From Bacteroidota bacterium (lineage in GTDB: Bacteria; Bacteroidota; Bacteroidia; Bacteroidales; WCHB1-69), in the NCBI GenBank assembly GCA_022708105.1, contig JAKIZI010000016.1:1-33466 (forward strand): a stretch of DNA of 33,466 nucleotides, in the 5' to 3' direction. The first letter of the stretch is position 1, and each line of letters opens with the position of its first letter. Under the pieces are notes generated by a model that was given only the letters and a program-made list of their open reading frames with translations, searched no databases and was not told the origin of the DNA. The position numbers were made by a program, and so were the translations under genes. Shown here piece by piece: positions 8,438-17,696 of the stretch.

Positions 8438-9379
8438 TTATTTAGCAACAGCAAATTTGCCCGAGGTTAAAATTGTATTGTCCGAAATTAAGCGATAGAA
8501 ATAAGTTCCCGTTTCGATATCGGAAAGATTTAGGCGATACTGAGTTCCCTGTACATTTTGTTTTGCAACCAATGCTCCGGTAATGGAATAAACCAATAAT
8601 TCGGCATTTACCTCTTCGCCGAAAGTAAAATTAAGCCCATCTACTGCAGGATTGGGGAATAGTTCCACCTTAAAATCATTCATCAAAGGTTCTACCAGTC
8701 CGGAAGCATAAGCAAATGCAATATTATCAATATACAATGTGGAATTTTCGCGTCCTTGGCAATTTTGAAGATTTGCAAAGTCATAAGCCGCACTAGCAAC
8801 AAAAAGAATTTTCACTTTGTTGGGCAAATCAGTAGTAGTGTACGTGAGCGGCAAGTAAAATGAAGTCCAGTTATTCACAAAACTTTTTTCTACTTTTTTG
8901 TAAGCAGCCAATTCTACTTCTCCGTTATAGACAGCAAAATCAATAGCTGCAGAGTCGCCCGAAATCGGAGTATATTTATAATAACCCATTAAGGCAACCG
9001 GTTGTTCGGTAAAAGAGAAATTCTTTCTCACGTCTAAACCGCCATTATCAAGAAACTCTTGAATAAAATCAGGACTAATCGTACCAATAGCACCAGGGAT
9101 AAAAATATTAGATCCTGAGGGCATTTTACTAACCAATTTCAGAGCATCGCTCCCCTGTTGCGGATTTGATGTTTCCCTATATGTAGTAAGAACTCCTATT
9201 AAAGGTTCTTCATATAGTTCATTTAAGGAATAAAAAAGAGCCGACTCATAATCCCAATAAGCACCGGAAGTGTGAGGATATTGACTCCATCCTGTTTCAA
9301 ATCCTCCGTCAGGAATATTTTGGGCAGAAATGGAGATTGTAATTGCTCCAATAAATAATAAGGTAATCCATTTTTTCAT
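8438..9379 (-). CDS. PCMD-like protein with T9SS type A sorting domain
   Basis: This is a 313-residue exported protein. The signal peptide is residues 1-19 (ISISAQ cleavage region). Residues about 20-225 form a beta-rich domain beginning IPDGGFETGW and ending with YIDNIAFAYASG, which resembles the PCMD (putative carbohydrate metabolism) type of ligand-binding domain. Residues about 237-313 are a T9SS type A sorting domain: VELFPNPAVDG, LLVYSITGALV, LSDIETGTYFYRL, then a short basic end. The protein should cross the outer membrane by type IX secretion and be surface-anchored or released. The gene starts 43 bases after the TonB receptor stop, so the two probably work together on a ligand at the cell surface. 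The ligand is unknown. Confidence 0.85.
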   Translation of the reverse strand: MKKWITLLFIGAITISISAQNIPDGGFETGWSQYPHTSGAYWDYESALFYSLNELYEEPLIGVLTTYRETSNPQQGSDALKLVSKMPSGSNIFIPGAIGTISPDFIQEFLDNGGLDVRKNFSFTEQPVALMGYYKYTPISGDSAAIDFAVYNGEVELAAYKKVEKSFVNNWTSFYLPLTYTTTDLPNKVKILFVASAAYDFANLQNCQGRENSTLYIDNIAFAYASGLVEPLMNDFKVELFPNPAVDGLNFTFGEEVNAELLVYSITGALVAKQNVQGTQYRLNLSDIETGTYFYRLISDNTILTSGKFAVAK

Positions 9380-9422
9380 GTTTCAAAATTTTTATGATTA
9401 AATACTATTAAAATATATAAGG

Positions 9423-11879
9423 TTAATTCAAATTATAAACAGCTTGAACTGTAAAAGTTCGTGTCGGTTCAACATACATTGGTCTCAACGTATAGCTTTT
9501 ATTGAGAATATTCTTCACAATCAAAGATAACGTAACATCCTTGATTATAAAACTGGCTCTTACATCAAAAACAAATGACCCATTCTGATAATCTTTGGAA
9601 TTAAAATAATTGTAATATCCTTCAAACGGCAAATCCCCCATTGCTTTAAGTTGCTTAATTCTTCTTGCCGATAAATTCGGATTATGAATATCATAATCAA
9701 AGAAAAAGAGATCCACATTTTTCATAGCACTGTAATAAGTGCCAGAAACCCCAAAACTAAATTTCTTATAAAACGTAAATTCCAAATCAAATTTAGCCAT
9801 GTGTTCAATTCTATATTTCAGTACACTTCTGGAAGTATCGGATGAAGTATTTAAAAACGTATAATCCTTATTCATATAGGTATGATAAACCTCATCTCTT
9901 TTGTTAGCTACAGGGTTACTATAGGTATAACTTGCCATCAATGTATAAGTAACATTCTTCGATATTTTCCCTTCCCCCATTAAATTAAAATCGATTCCTG
10001 ATATTGTAGCAGAACCGGTATTTAAAAACTTGAAGCCCATACGTTCTTGCACCTGTTCTTCCGTACCCCAAGCTCCCATACAGAACTCAATATAGTTGTC
10101 ATAATCTTGTCGGTAGAGGGCCAAATCCACTATTCCTTTAAAGTCAAAGAAAGAGAAAGGCTGCATGGCTCCGACTTCAATATTTTGGCTTGTTTCGGAC
10201 ACCAAATCAGGATTAGGATAAAAGCCGTATCTTCCCACAGTTAAAGCAATAAACTTCTCTCCAATACTGGGATAGCGATATCCTTGTCCGAAAGAAGCTC
10301 TAAAAGCCGTCTTCGTTTTTGGAATCTGATAGTTCACTCCCGCTCTAAAAATGGGTTCATTTTCATTAATATCGTCCAATTGATAGTATTCCCAGCGTCC
10401 TCCAAGAGCAACGATTAAATTCTTCTTTTTAAGAAATTTCTGTTCCAATTGAGCATAAAGAGCGAAATTATCTGAAAACATACGTTTAGGCGCAGAAGAG
10501 TAATTATCTCCATTAAAAACGGGCCCGAATGATTCGGCATAAATATTCATAATCCCTGCGACAATGTCCATCCCAATTTTTGAGATTTGCTTATTATATT
10601 GATATTCATTAAAAACCAATACTGAGTTTGAACTTTGCAACCCTTTGGACTCTTTACTATCGCTATAAGTGATTCTATTCCTAAAAGAGTGAATGGAACC
10701 TTTAGGTGCGATATACTGAATGGTCGGATCTACGTAGAAATTTACATCTTTAAATTTAGACATAGATCCCGGATATGTACGATACATATTGGTATCGGCA
10801 TTATACCAGAAAAATGACTGTGCATTTTCGGTATACATTGCATTGGCATTCAGACTTACGGAAAGACCTTTCACTTTGCTGAATCTGTATCGAGTAGCAA
10901 AATTAAGTCTTCCGCGGCGTTCATATTTTCCGCGGTCTTCGCCATTGGTTGCCCAAGTTTGCGCGATTTTCTCTTCCGGTCCAATGTATCCTTGGTCATC
11001 AAAGAATTCTCCACCCACAACAAGGTCGAAATTTTTCTTAATAATTCTGGAATGGAGAAAACTGGCACCCCATTTCACGGGATTATTATGAATCCAACTC
11101 GTGCGATATGATTCATTAGGGTCTGAATACATTCCGGCAAAAAGAGTAACTTTTGTTTTTGGTTTTACCCGCGGATAAGCGGTCAGGACATTGATGGCGC
11201 CGGTAAGAGCAGATGAGCCAAACACAACAGAGGCAGCACCTTTAAGAATTTCCACTTGTTCCACGTCCTCCATTGGAATAAAGTTCCACATAGGTCTTCC
11301 CGCATCGGGACGCAACAACGGAATATTATCCAAAAGTATCATCACACGGCTTCCCATTCCCGAACTAAAGCCGCTGCCTCCACGAATTTGGGGCTCATTG
11401 TCCACTACGGCTACCCCACCCGCCGTATTCAGCATAGCATCTACGGTAGTAAGATTTTTACTTTCCATTTGTTTTGGTTTCAGGACCACAAGAGAGTTGG
11501 TTGCCTTTTCGGGATTGTTTTCATATTTGGAAGAAACAACATTGGCTGCATCCAAGAGAAGTGCTTGCGGAAGCATTTTTATGTCTAACTTCATCTCTTT
11601 TTGGTTGGGACGAAAAATGACCATCCGGCTAAATGTTTGATAGCCTCCGTAAAAAACTTCCAGATTACAAGTATCTTTATGTAATTCAATTCTATAATTT
11701 CCCTTGGCATCCGTGAGAATAACCTTATCATTTCCATTTACTTTAATTTGGGCATAAGGTAATCCAAAACCTTCCGAATTATCAACAACCACTCCTTTTA
11801 CTACATTTTGTGAATAAATATTAGAAGAAAGGAATAAAGAGAGTGCAAAAAATAATGAAACAAATATTACTCTTCTCAT
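9423..11879 (-). CDS. TonB-dependent outer membrane receptor
   Basis: This is an 818-residue receptor. A signal peptide (about 1-24) is followed by a CarboxypepD_reg-like beta domain (VVKGVVVDNSEGFGLPYAQIKV, about 25-110) typical of Bacteroidota receptors. The plug domain, about 125-235, contains PQIRGGSGF, VMILLDNIPL and VEQVEILKGAASVVFGSSALTGAINV. The remainder is a beta barrel ending FTVQAVYNLN with a terminal Asn instead of the common aromatic residue. The length is that of colicin I/vitamin B12-type receptors, shorter than SusC proteins, and no SusD partner is adjacent. The downstream partner is the T9SS PCMD-like protein. The substrate (metal chelate, cobamide or glycan fragment) cannot be chosen from sequence. 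A -7 box lies 57 bases upstream. Confidence 0.93.
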   Translation of the reverse strand: MRRVIFVSLFFALSLFLSSNIYSQNVVKGVVVDNSEGFGLPYAQIKVNGNDKVILTDAKGNYRIELHKDTCNLEVFYGGYQTFSRMVIFRPNQKEMKLDIKMLPQALLLDAANVVSSKYENNPEKATNSLVVLKPKQMESKNLTTVDAMLNTAGGVAVVDNEPQIRGGSGFSSGMGSRVMILLDNIPLLRPDAGRPMWNFIPMEDVEQVEILKGAASVVFGSSALTGAINVLTAYPRVKPKTKVTLFAGMYSDPNESYRTSWIHNNPVKWGASFLHSRIIKKNFDLVVGGEFFDDQGYIGPEEKIAQTWATNGEDRGKYERRGRLNFATRYRFSKVKGLSVSLNANAMYTENAQSFFWYNADTNMYRTYPGSMSKFKDVNFYVDPTIQYIAPKGSIHSFRNRITYSDSKESKGLQSSNSVLVFNEYQYNKQISKIGMDIVAGIMNIYAESFGPVFNGDNYSSAPKRMFSDNFALYAQLEQKFLKKKNLIVALGGRWEYYQLDDINENEPIFRAGVNYQIPKTKTAFRASFGQGYRYPSIGEKFIALTVGRYGFYPNPDLVSETSQNIEVGAMQPFSFFDFKGIVDLALYRQDYDNYIEFCMGAWGTEEQVQERMGFKFLNTGSATISGIDFNLMGEGKISKNVTYTLMASYTYSNPVANKRDEVYHTYMNKDYTFLNTSSDTSRSVLKYRIEHMAKFDLEFTFYKKFSFGVSGTYYSAMKNVDLFFFDYDIHNPNLSARRIKQLKAMGDLPFEGYYNYFNSKDYQNGSFVFDVRASFIIKDVTLSLIVKNILNKSYTLRPMYVEPTRTFTVQAVYNLN

Positions 11880-11935
11880 GTAAAAGCTTTATAATTAAAA
11901 GAATAGATTTCTTAAATCTTTTAGAAAAACAGAAG

Positions 11936-11943
11936 CAAAAATA
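11936..11943 (-). promoter_or_regulatory. Bacteroidota -7 box for the TonB receptor operon
   Basis: Minus-strand TATTTTTG matches TAnnTTTG and is placed 57 bases upstream of the receptor start. Confidence 0.55.
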
Positions 11944-12027
11944 CACTTTTTTTACTTCTTTTTTTAATAAAATCATTTTTTTACTGTGATTCTTTGAAAA
12001 TAAGAGGATTAAATCTCTTAATGAATG

Positions 12028-13023
12028 TTAATGAAGAATCTTATAGATTAATTCTTTCAGAAGGTCTTCATCAGAAGCACAGGTATTAAGTCCTTTCGAT
12101 TTAAGGTCATATTCTCTAAGAAGAGCGATAATTTTCTTAAGTTCATAAAGGGAATAGTGACGGGCATATTCCGAATTCATTTTAATAACATAAGGATGTA
12201 CTTTCCCAAAAATTTTTTGAAGCGTTTCTTCATTTTTTGATGGAGCATAGTGATATGCAAGTAAGCGGGTATAAAACTTATTGAGTGCTGCAATTGTTTT
12301 GATATTCGGATTTTCTTTAATATTGGCACAGAAGTTATAGGTAATTTTATAAATTTTAGGAACATTTCTCTCTCCCAAAGCATTTTGCAATTCAAAAATA
12401 TTATACTCTTTACTTATTCCGATATGTTCTTGAACAATATTGTGGGTAATTTCCGTGCCGGGGGGCAGGATAATCTGCAGTTTTCCAAATTCACTATTAA
12501 TACGTGACAAGTCATTGCCGATATGTTCCGATAGCATGTTGGCAACTTGCGAATTCATCTTAAAGTTATGAATGGCAGCTTGTTTGATAATCCAATCCGG
12601 TAATTTATTATCTTTAATTAAATCTGAAATAAAAACCACTCCGGTTTTCTCAAACGGCTTATATTGAGTAGCTTTTAATTTTTTATATTTATAGCAAATT
12701 ACCAAAACGGAATTGACACATGGATTGGCTGCATAATTTTTCAGAGCATCGATATCTCGCAAATCCTGAGCTTCTTTAACAATCACTATGCGGTAGGGAC
12801 TTCCAAAAGGAAATTCTTTCACATTGGCCAATATTTCGGGCACATCGGTATCTTTTCCGTATAAGATTGCTTGATTAAAATCACGATTTTCAGCATCAAT
12901 GGCATTTTCTTCTATAAATTTAGAAATCTGATCAATAAAAAAAGGCTCTTCTCCCATCAGCAGATAAATCGGAGCCAATTGTTTCTTTTGTAAGCCGGCA
13001 ATTATCTCTTCGTATGTCATCAT
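12028..13023 (-). CDS. holA: DNA polymerase III subunit delta
   Basis: This 331-residue clamp-loader delta subunit opens the beta clamp as part of the DNA polymerase III clamp loader. The N-terminus carries the typical opening IIAGLQKKQLAPIYLLMGEEPFFIDQI. A central region contains FGSPYRIVIVKEAQDL and SVLVICYKYKKLK, and the lid region has LSEHIGNDLSRINSEFGKL. The C-terminal helical collar contains the LRLLAYH-like FYTRLLAYHYA and YDLKSKGLNT segments. The length is normal for Bacteroidota. Start is MMTY or MTY one codon later. A -7 box lies 34 bases upstream, so it seems to have its own promoter. Confidence 0.9.
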   Translation of the reverse strand: MMTYEEIIAGLQKKQLAPIYLLMGEEPFFIDQISKFIEENAIDAENRDFNQAILYGKDTDVPEILANVKEFPFGSPYRIVIVKEAQDLRDIDALKNYAANPCVNSVLVICYKYKKLKATQYKPFEKTGVVFISDLIKDNKLPDWIIKQAAIHNFKMNSQVANMLSEHIGNDLSRINSEFGKLQIILPPGTEITHNIVQEHIGISKEYNIFELQNALGERNVPKIYKITYNFCANIKENPNIKTIAALNKFYTRLLAYHYAPSKNEETLQKIFGKVHPYVIKMNSEYARHYSLYELKKIIALLREYDLKSKGLNTCASDEDLLKELIYKILH

Positions 13024-13056
13024 TGGTTAATGAATATTTCATTTCAGTTATTGATG

Positions 13057-13064
13057 CAAAAATA
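13057..13064 (-). promoter_or_regulatory. Bacteroidota -7 box for holA
   Basis: Minus-strand TATTTTTG lies 34 bases upstream of the holA start and downstream of the helicase gene stop. Confidence 0.55.
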
Positions 13065-13157
13065 CATGATTTTTTGAATCATCTAACATGAATATAAAAA
13101 ATATTAAGACATCCGTCAAGCCTAATTTATTATTCTTCCAAAGAAAAAATAAAAGTA

Positions 13158-14600
13158 TTAAAGCGATTCTTTTTCGAAAACGTCCTCCTGAAAGTTTATC
13201 AAATATACTTTTTCTGAAGCTCGGGTGACGGCGGTATAGAGCCATCGCAAATATTCTTTGTCTGAATTTTCCGCAGTGGCAAATCCTCTGTCAATCATTA
13301 CCACTTTCCATTGTCCCCCTTGGGTTTTATGACAAGTGAGTGAGTAGGCAAATTTCACTTGAACCGCATTGAGATAAGGATCGTTTTTGATGGCCAAATA
13401 GCGTTTCCTTTTATTTTGAATATCTGCATAATCTTCCGCAACAGCATGATACAAAAGATTAAGTTTTTCGTAGGGAAGAGAAGCTTCTTCACTTCCCAAG
13501 CTCTCAAGCCACAACTTAATATCAATGGTCGGATAGTTAGGATAATCACAAAGGCGAACCGTCACGTCGGCAAAACTAAAGCCGTATAGTTCCCGAATAC
13601 TGTTGATGGCCACTATTTCCATAATATCTCCATTGGCAATAAAACCCACTTCAGATGATTCATCAATCCAGAAATAGTTATTCTTTACCGCCATAATATA
13701 ATCTCCTGTAACAATTCTATTTTCACGAAAAAAAATACGATTTCTAATCTCGCTGTTAAAACTATAAGCTCTTTTGTTGGAACGGGTAATCACTACCACC
13801 TCTTCGCTGCCGTAATGGGCATATAAACTATTCAATTGTTCTTCCAGATCACGTCCGTCAATTGATTGAAAATCCTGAAAATCCCGAAGGGTAAAAAGCG
13901 GATAGGAAAATTGCTCGTGTTTAATTTTTCCCCGCAAGCGATTGGCATTATACAGTATTCCGGAATCAAGAGATTGGCGGACAACTTCCAACAATTGAGC
14001 GGTGTAGATTGTAACATTAAAACTTTGTTTCAGATATTCCGGATTGAGTGCCGGGCTTTCCGTAGCATTAACCGGAGGAAGCTGTGCATCATCACCAATA
14101 AATATTAATTTACAATTTTCTCCTTCATAGACAAAAGAGAAGAGATCTTCCAACAATGTTTGGGAGGAGAAAAGCATTCCGTCTGAACGGGCATCGGAAA
14201 GCATTGACACCTCATCTACCAAAAAAATTGTATTTTTAAATTCATTTTTTCTTCTCGAAAATAAAATCACATCCTCTTTCTTTTTTACACGATAGAGCAA
14301 TTTATGAATAGTATATGCTTTTTGGGAAGAATAGGAAGCAAATACTTTCGCGGCACGTCCAGTCGGAGCCAACAAGACACAACTCCGATGAAAAGAGTGC
14401 AATACTTTCACCAAAGCACTTACGAGCGTAGTTTTACCTGTACCCGCATATCCCGTAAGAATAAACAATTCATTATCCGATGAGTTTTGATGCACAAAAT
14501 CAGAAATGGCATCCATTGCTTGTCGTTGTCCATCGGTAGGAGAAACTCCCATACAAGCTTCGAATAAGCTTAAGAAGTTTGAGTTAGAATGCATAACCAA
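13158..14600 (-). CDS. RecD-like SF1B DNA helicase
   Basis: This 480-residue ATP-dependent helicase has Walker A LTGYAGTGKTTL at residues 48-59, APTGRAA (motif Ia) at 79-85, Walker B DEVSM at 129-133, and motif III IFIGDDAQLPPV at 167-177. The C-terminal UvrD-like part has SLTCHKTQGGQW (about 421-432) and LYTAVTRASEKVYL (about 453-466). It lacks the long N-terminal extension of RecD2 and has no RecB or RecC gene beside it, so it is a stand-alone RecD-like helicase of the kind common in Bacteroidota, probably acting in repair or replication. The start overlaps the end of the TamL gene by 17 bases (or 11 if the MHSN start at 14594 is used), which indicates translational coupling. Confidence 0.9.
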   Translation of the reverse strand: MVMHSNSNFLSLFEACMGVSPTDGQRQAMDAISDFVHQNSSDNELFILTGYAGTGKTTLVSALVKVLHSFHRSCVLLAPTGRAAKVFASYSSQKAYTIHKLLYRVKKKEDVILFSRRKNEFKNTIFLVDEVSMLSDARSDGMLFSSQTLLEDLFSFVYEGENCKLIFIGDDAQLPPVNATESPALNPEYLKQSFNVTIYTAQLLEVVRQSLDSGILYNANRLRGKIKHEQFSYPLFTLRDFQDFQSIDGRDLEEQLNSLYAHYGSEEVVVITRSNKRAYSFNSEIRNRIFFRENRIVTGDYIMAVKNNYFWIDESSEVGFIANGDIMEIVAINSIRELYGFSFADVTVRLCDYPNYPTIDIKLWLESLGSEEASLPYEKLNLLYHAVAEDYADIQNKRKRYLAIKNDPYLNAVQVKFAYSLTCHKTQGGQWKVVMIDRGFATAENSDKEYLRWLYTAVTRASEKVYLINFQEDVFEKESL

Positions 14601-16965
14601 TGGCTAACGGGATATATAATTTTTTAAGATCTGCTTTATTAATCCAACGACTGCCTGCCAATTCATTGGGGTCATATATCGGGAAAGCCACATCAAGGCG
14701 AATAATAAAAAACGAAAAATCGAGTCGCAAGCCGGCACCGGCCGCCCACGCCAATTCTTTGTAAAAGCGGTTTATGTTAAATTCCGCATTAAGCATACCA
14801 TTATCTTTCTTTGCCAACCAGATATTTCCCACATCGGTAAAAACTCCGAACTTAATAAATTTATATATCGGCCCGCGGTATTCTAAATTCATTTCTAATT
14901 TCACATCACCATTTCGTTCATTTCTGACTTCACTGTAGAAAGAGCCGGGACCAAGTGTACGAAATTGCCATGCCCTCATACTGTTGGCACCGCCCAAATA
15001 AAAACTCTTTTCAAATGGCAATACACTTGAATTGATCAGGGGAATGCCTATTCCGAAATTAAAACGGGAGGCAATCGAATTTTTCTTATCAATCACATAC
15101 TTATAGCGTAAATCTATTTCAGCCAATTCGTAAGTAGCATAATTCAACCCAAAAAATTTCCATGCGGACGTTTCGGAAGCATTACGACTTAAAAGAGCAT
15201 TTACTCCACTGACAGTTAATCCCGAAGATTCAAGGCGCAACCGCAAAGAGAGATTGTGTCTTTTATTCTCGGACATATAGTTGTAGTTAAATACATACTT
15301 TAACGCCACCAACACATTCTCTTCATATTTCTTTCTAAAAGCAAGAGAATAACGACTAATCACCTCATCAAACCCTTCATACTTATCAATTTTCACAACA
15401 CTGATATCGATCGGCGAAACCTGATGATTTACCCGAACACTGGGTGTCCAGTTGTAGACAATTCCCACATTGATAATGGCTCTTTGATATAAAGAGGCTG
15501 CTCTTTGCCAGTGTCCCCCGAATTTAATCCTTGTACTGTAACGCAAACTCTCAATATTTTGGGTTTTTCGGAAAATAAAAAGCCTTGGAAAATCAATGGA
15601 CAACTCTCCTCCGGCTTCGGCATTATTGGAATATAGAATCAATTTATCCGTTTTTTTAAATAGAATATCCATTCCAAAATAGCCGTTAATATTCAGATAT
15701 TCAGCACCTTTAAAAATATTTTTATTGGAATAGGTCAGCGACAGATTGGCTTTATCACTTCTTACGTCTACTTCCGTAGCAAAAGAGTGAATTTTATTTC
15801 GGGATAACTTATAGATAGTATTAAGATAGCCCTTTTTATTAATCGAATCAAATTTAACTTCTACCTCATCAAATTCAATATTAGTATAATTAAAATTCTT
15901 TAAATCGGAAATTCTTTTGGAAGATCTGTTTACATCGTACCGAGAAAAAAGAATATCGCGTTTGGTATATATAATATCAGTCAATGTACGATATCGATAA
16001 TCTCTTTTTACCACATATTGTCCGTTTCTTCTCACTTTTGCCTGTGATTTCGGAGTAATGAAAAAATACCGTGTCAAATCTTTCTTGCTTCTGTAAAAGG
16101 TTACCGTATCCATATCGGCATTGTAGTTCAAGGTCGGGTCATAGTTTGTATAGATATAGATATTATTAAAACTATACTTATAAATCATTTTTTCGGCAGC
16201 AGAAGCATTTGTAACTCTGGACATATCGATTTTTATTTCCAGATCAACCGTCTTATATCCTTTAGCATTGAGTGGTTTTTGAAAAGTATCCACCACAAAA
16301 TAGACAATTTCATTCGGCACATAATAGTACCCTTTATCCCGAACCGAATTGATAATTCGATTCTTCTCTTCCATTAATTCATCTTCATTATATTGTTGAT
16401 TTACTTTAACTTCACTATTAACAGTATCCTGAAGAATTATTCTCTTGTATTGAGGAATGTCGATATCATATTTGATATTTCCGATAAAATAGGGATTTCC
16501 TGCCTGAATAATGTAGGTTACCGAAGCCATTTTTCGTTTTTTCCGATATTGAATTTCGGGAACCACAACTGCATTAAAATAGCCCAATTGACTCATCTCA
16601 ATTTTCAGCTGATTCACGGAATACTCAATACGTGCAGTATCAAGCAATATCGGCGCTTCTCCTTTCGCACGCATCCATTTTCTGAATTTAGTATCCTTAA
16701 TCACTTCTCCGGAGACGGAATCCACAATGGGTTGAAAAGAAGCATATACCCATGTTTTGATAGGAAATACATCAATAAATTTTTTATTGGGAATCGGGCG
16801 TACAAAATAGTATAAATCAGCAAAGGCATCATCTTTTCGGTCTGTTACTTTTACTGTATTTTTCGTCAGCATATATTCATTCGATTTCAAATGACGCGTA
16901 GAATTACACGAATAGAGTAACAATACTGCGGGAAGAAGAAAAAGAATAGATAATTTAGCTTTCAT
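14584..16965 (-). CDS. tamL: TamL-type BamA/TamA family outer membrane assembly lipoprotein
   Basis: This 793-residue Omp85-superfamily protein starts with a lipoprotein signal ending LLYSC (lipidated Cys20). The first part, about residues 30-340, is periplasmic and POTRA-like (KIEMSQLGYFNAVVVPEIQY, GNIKYDIDIPQYKRII). The rest, about 370-793, is a 16-strand-type barrel ending LYIPLAIGYAF. The lid/barrel motif region LGGANSMRAWQFRTLGPGSF is the Omp85 (F/M)RG(Y/F)-like segment. Lipidation of the barrel protein is the mark of the Bacteroidota TamL form, which is expected to act with a TamB in envelope assembly. No tamB is in the window. It lies 3 bases after the lolA-like gene and overlaps the helicase gene, so the three form one operon. 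Confidence 0.85.
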   Translation of the reverse strand: MKAKLSILFLLPAVLLLYSCNSTRHLKSNEYMLTKNTVKVTDRKDDAFADLYYFVRPIPNKKFIDVFPIKTWVYASFQPIVDSVSGEVIKDTKFRKWMRAKGEAPILLDTARIEYSVNQLKIEMSQLGYFNAVVVPEIQYRKKRKMASVTYIIQAGNPYFIGNIKYDIDIPQYKRIILQDTVNSEVKVNQQYNEDELMEEKNRIINSVRDKGYYYVPNEIVYFVVDTFQKPLNAKGYKTVDLEIKIDMSRVTNASAAEKMIYKYSFNNIYIYTNYDPTLNYNADMDTVTFYRSKKDLTRYFFITPKSQAKVRRNGQYVVKRDYRYRTLTDIIYTKRDILFSRYDVNRSSKRISDLKNFNYTNIEFDEVEVKFDSINKKGYLNTIYKLSRNKIHSFATEVDVRSDKANLSLTYSNKNIFKGAEYLNINGYFGMDILFKKTDKLILYSNNAEAGGELSIDFPRLFIFRKTQNIESLRYSTRIKFGGHWQRAASLYQRAIINVGIVYNWTPSVRVNHQVSPIDISVVKIDKYEGFDEVISRYSLAFRKKYEENVLVALKYVFNYNYMSENKRHNLSLRLRLESSGLTVSGVNALLSRNASETSAWKFFGLNYATYELAEIDLRYKYVIDKKNSIASRFNFGIGIPLINSSVLPFEKSFYLGGANSMRAWQFRTLGPGSFYSEVRNERNGDVKLEMNLEYRGPIYKFIKFGVFTDVGNIWLAKKDNGMLNAEFNINRFYKELAWAAGAGLRLDFSFFIIRLDVAFPIYDPNELAGSRWINKADLKKLYIPLAIGYAF

Positions 16966-16968
16966 TGA

Positions 16969-17616
16969 TTAACGCATATCAATAATTTCTGCATCCGGAT
17001 ATTTCGACAAATCTAATACAAAAAATGAATCTTCATATACAGCATTTGAAATAAATTTATTGATATAATAGGAATAGATGGTATTATCTTTTTCATAGAT
17101 CGAAGATGCATAGATTTCATTCTTATGTTTATCTATAAAAATCCTTATTTTATAGTAAGATTGAGTTTTAAGGGGTTTCAAATCAATAATTTGTAAAGTA
17201 CGATTATTTTCAACCTCTTCTCTGATAAATTTTGCGGTATATTCTTTTTTCCAATTCTTTAAAATTGAAACAGGATTCATCATATTGGTTTCATCGGATG
17301 CGTCATACTCAAAAATGGAAATTTCATTAGACTCTTTTTGATAATTCCATATACTTTTCGCATCACAGCAAATGAGTTGCGAGGCCAGTTCCATTCGATA
17401 TTTACTTCCTTTGATGATTACAGAACCTTGCTCTGTTCCCAATACTTTTTTATCTTTTTCGGATTTAAAAGTATATTGAATTTTCATGGAGGTAAATTTC
17501 TGATATTTTTGAGATAATTGATCTAAAATAGCAGTAGCTCCCCCATCGACATTTTGAGCTGAAAGTGTAGAAAATAAGCTAAAAAGTAAAATTATGACGA
17601 CTATTTCTTTTTTCAT
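16969..17616 (-). CDS. LolA family outer membrane lipoprotein carrier-like protein
   Basis: This is a 215-residue periplasmic protein. A signal peptide spans residues 1-20 (LFSTLSAQ), followed by the LolA-like open beta-barrel sequence: LDQLSQKYQKFTSMKIQYTF, GSVIIKGSKYRMEL, SIWNYQKESNEISIFEY, and LKTQSYYKIRIFIDK near the end. LolA proteins ferry lipoproteins to the outer membrane, and its position 3 bases before the TamL lipoprotein gene suits an envelope assembly operon. The frame extends to 17700, but a -7 box at 17645 lies within that extension and MKKEIVVI starts a clean signal peptide, so 17616 is the start. The family is divergent in Bacteroidota, so a role in ferrying another hydrophobic ligand is possible. 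Confidence 0.83.
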   Translation of the reverse strand: MKKEIVVIILLFSLFSTLSAQNVDGGATAILDQLSQKYQKFTSMKIQYTFKSEKDKKVLGTEQGSVIIKGSKYRMELASQLICCDAKSIWNYQKESNEISIFEYDASDETNMMNPVSILKNWKKEYTAKFIREEVENNRTLQIIDLKPLKTQSYYKIRIFIDKHKNEIYASSIYEKDNTIYSYYINKFISNAVYEDSFFVLDLSKYPDAEIIDMR

Positions 17617-17644
17617 GGTTTTTAAATAAAAATAATTCAAATTG

Positions 17645-17652
17645 CAAAAGTA
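17645..17652 (-). promoter_or_regulatory. Bacteroidota -7 box for the lolA-tamL-helicase operon
   Basis: Minus-strand TACTTTTG matches TAnnTTTG. It is 29 bases upstream of the LolA start at 17616 and fixes that start. Confidence 0.55.
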
Positions 17653-17696
17653 CAAAATTAATTCTTTTGTTTGACACGCACAATTGGAGTCAAACT

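Noticed and set aside
11191..11640. Plus-strand ORF of 149 codons inside the TonB receptor gene
   Set aside because: It is antisense to the plug domain coding region, with no independent support.
12001..12018. Small hairpin taagag/ctctta after holA as a terminator
   Set aside because: The stem is only 6 bp of AT-rich pairs and the following T-run on the minus strand is weak.
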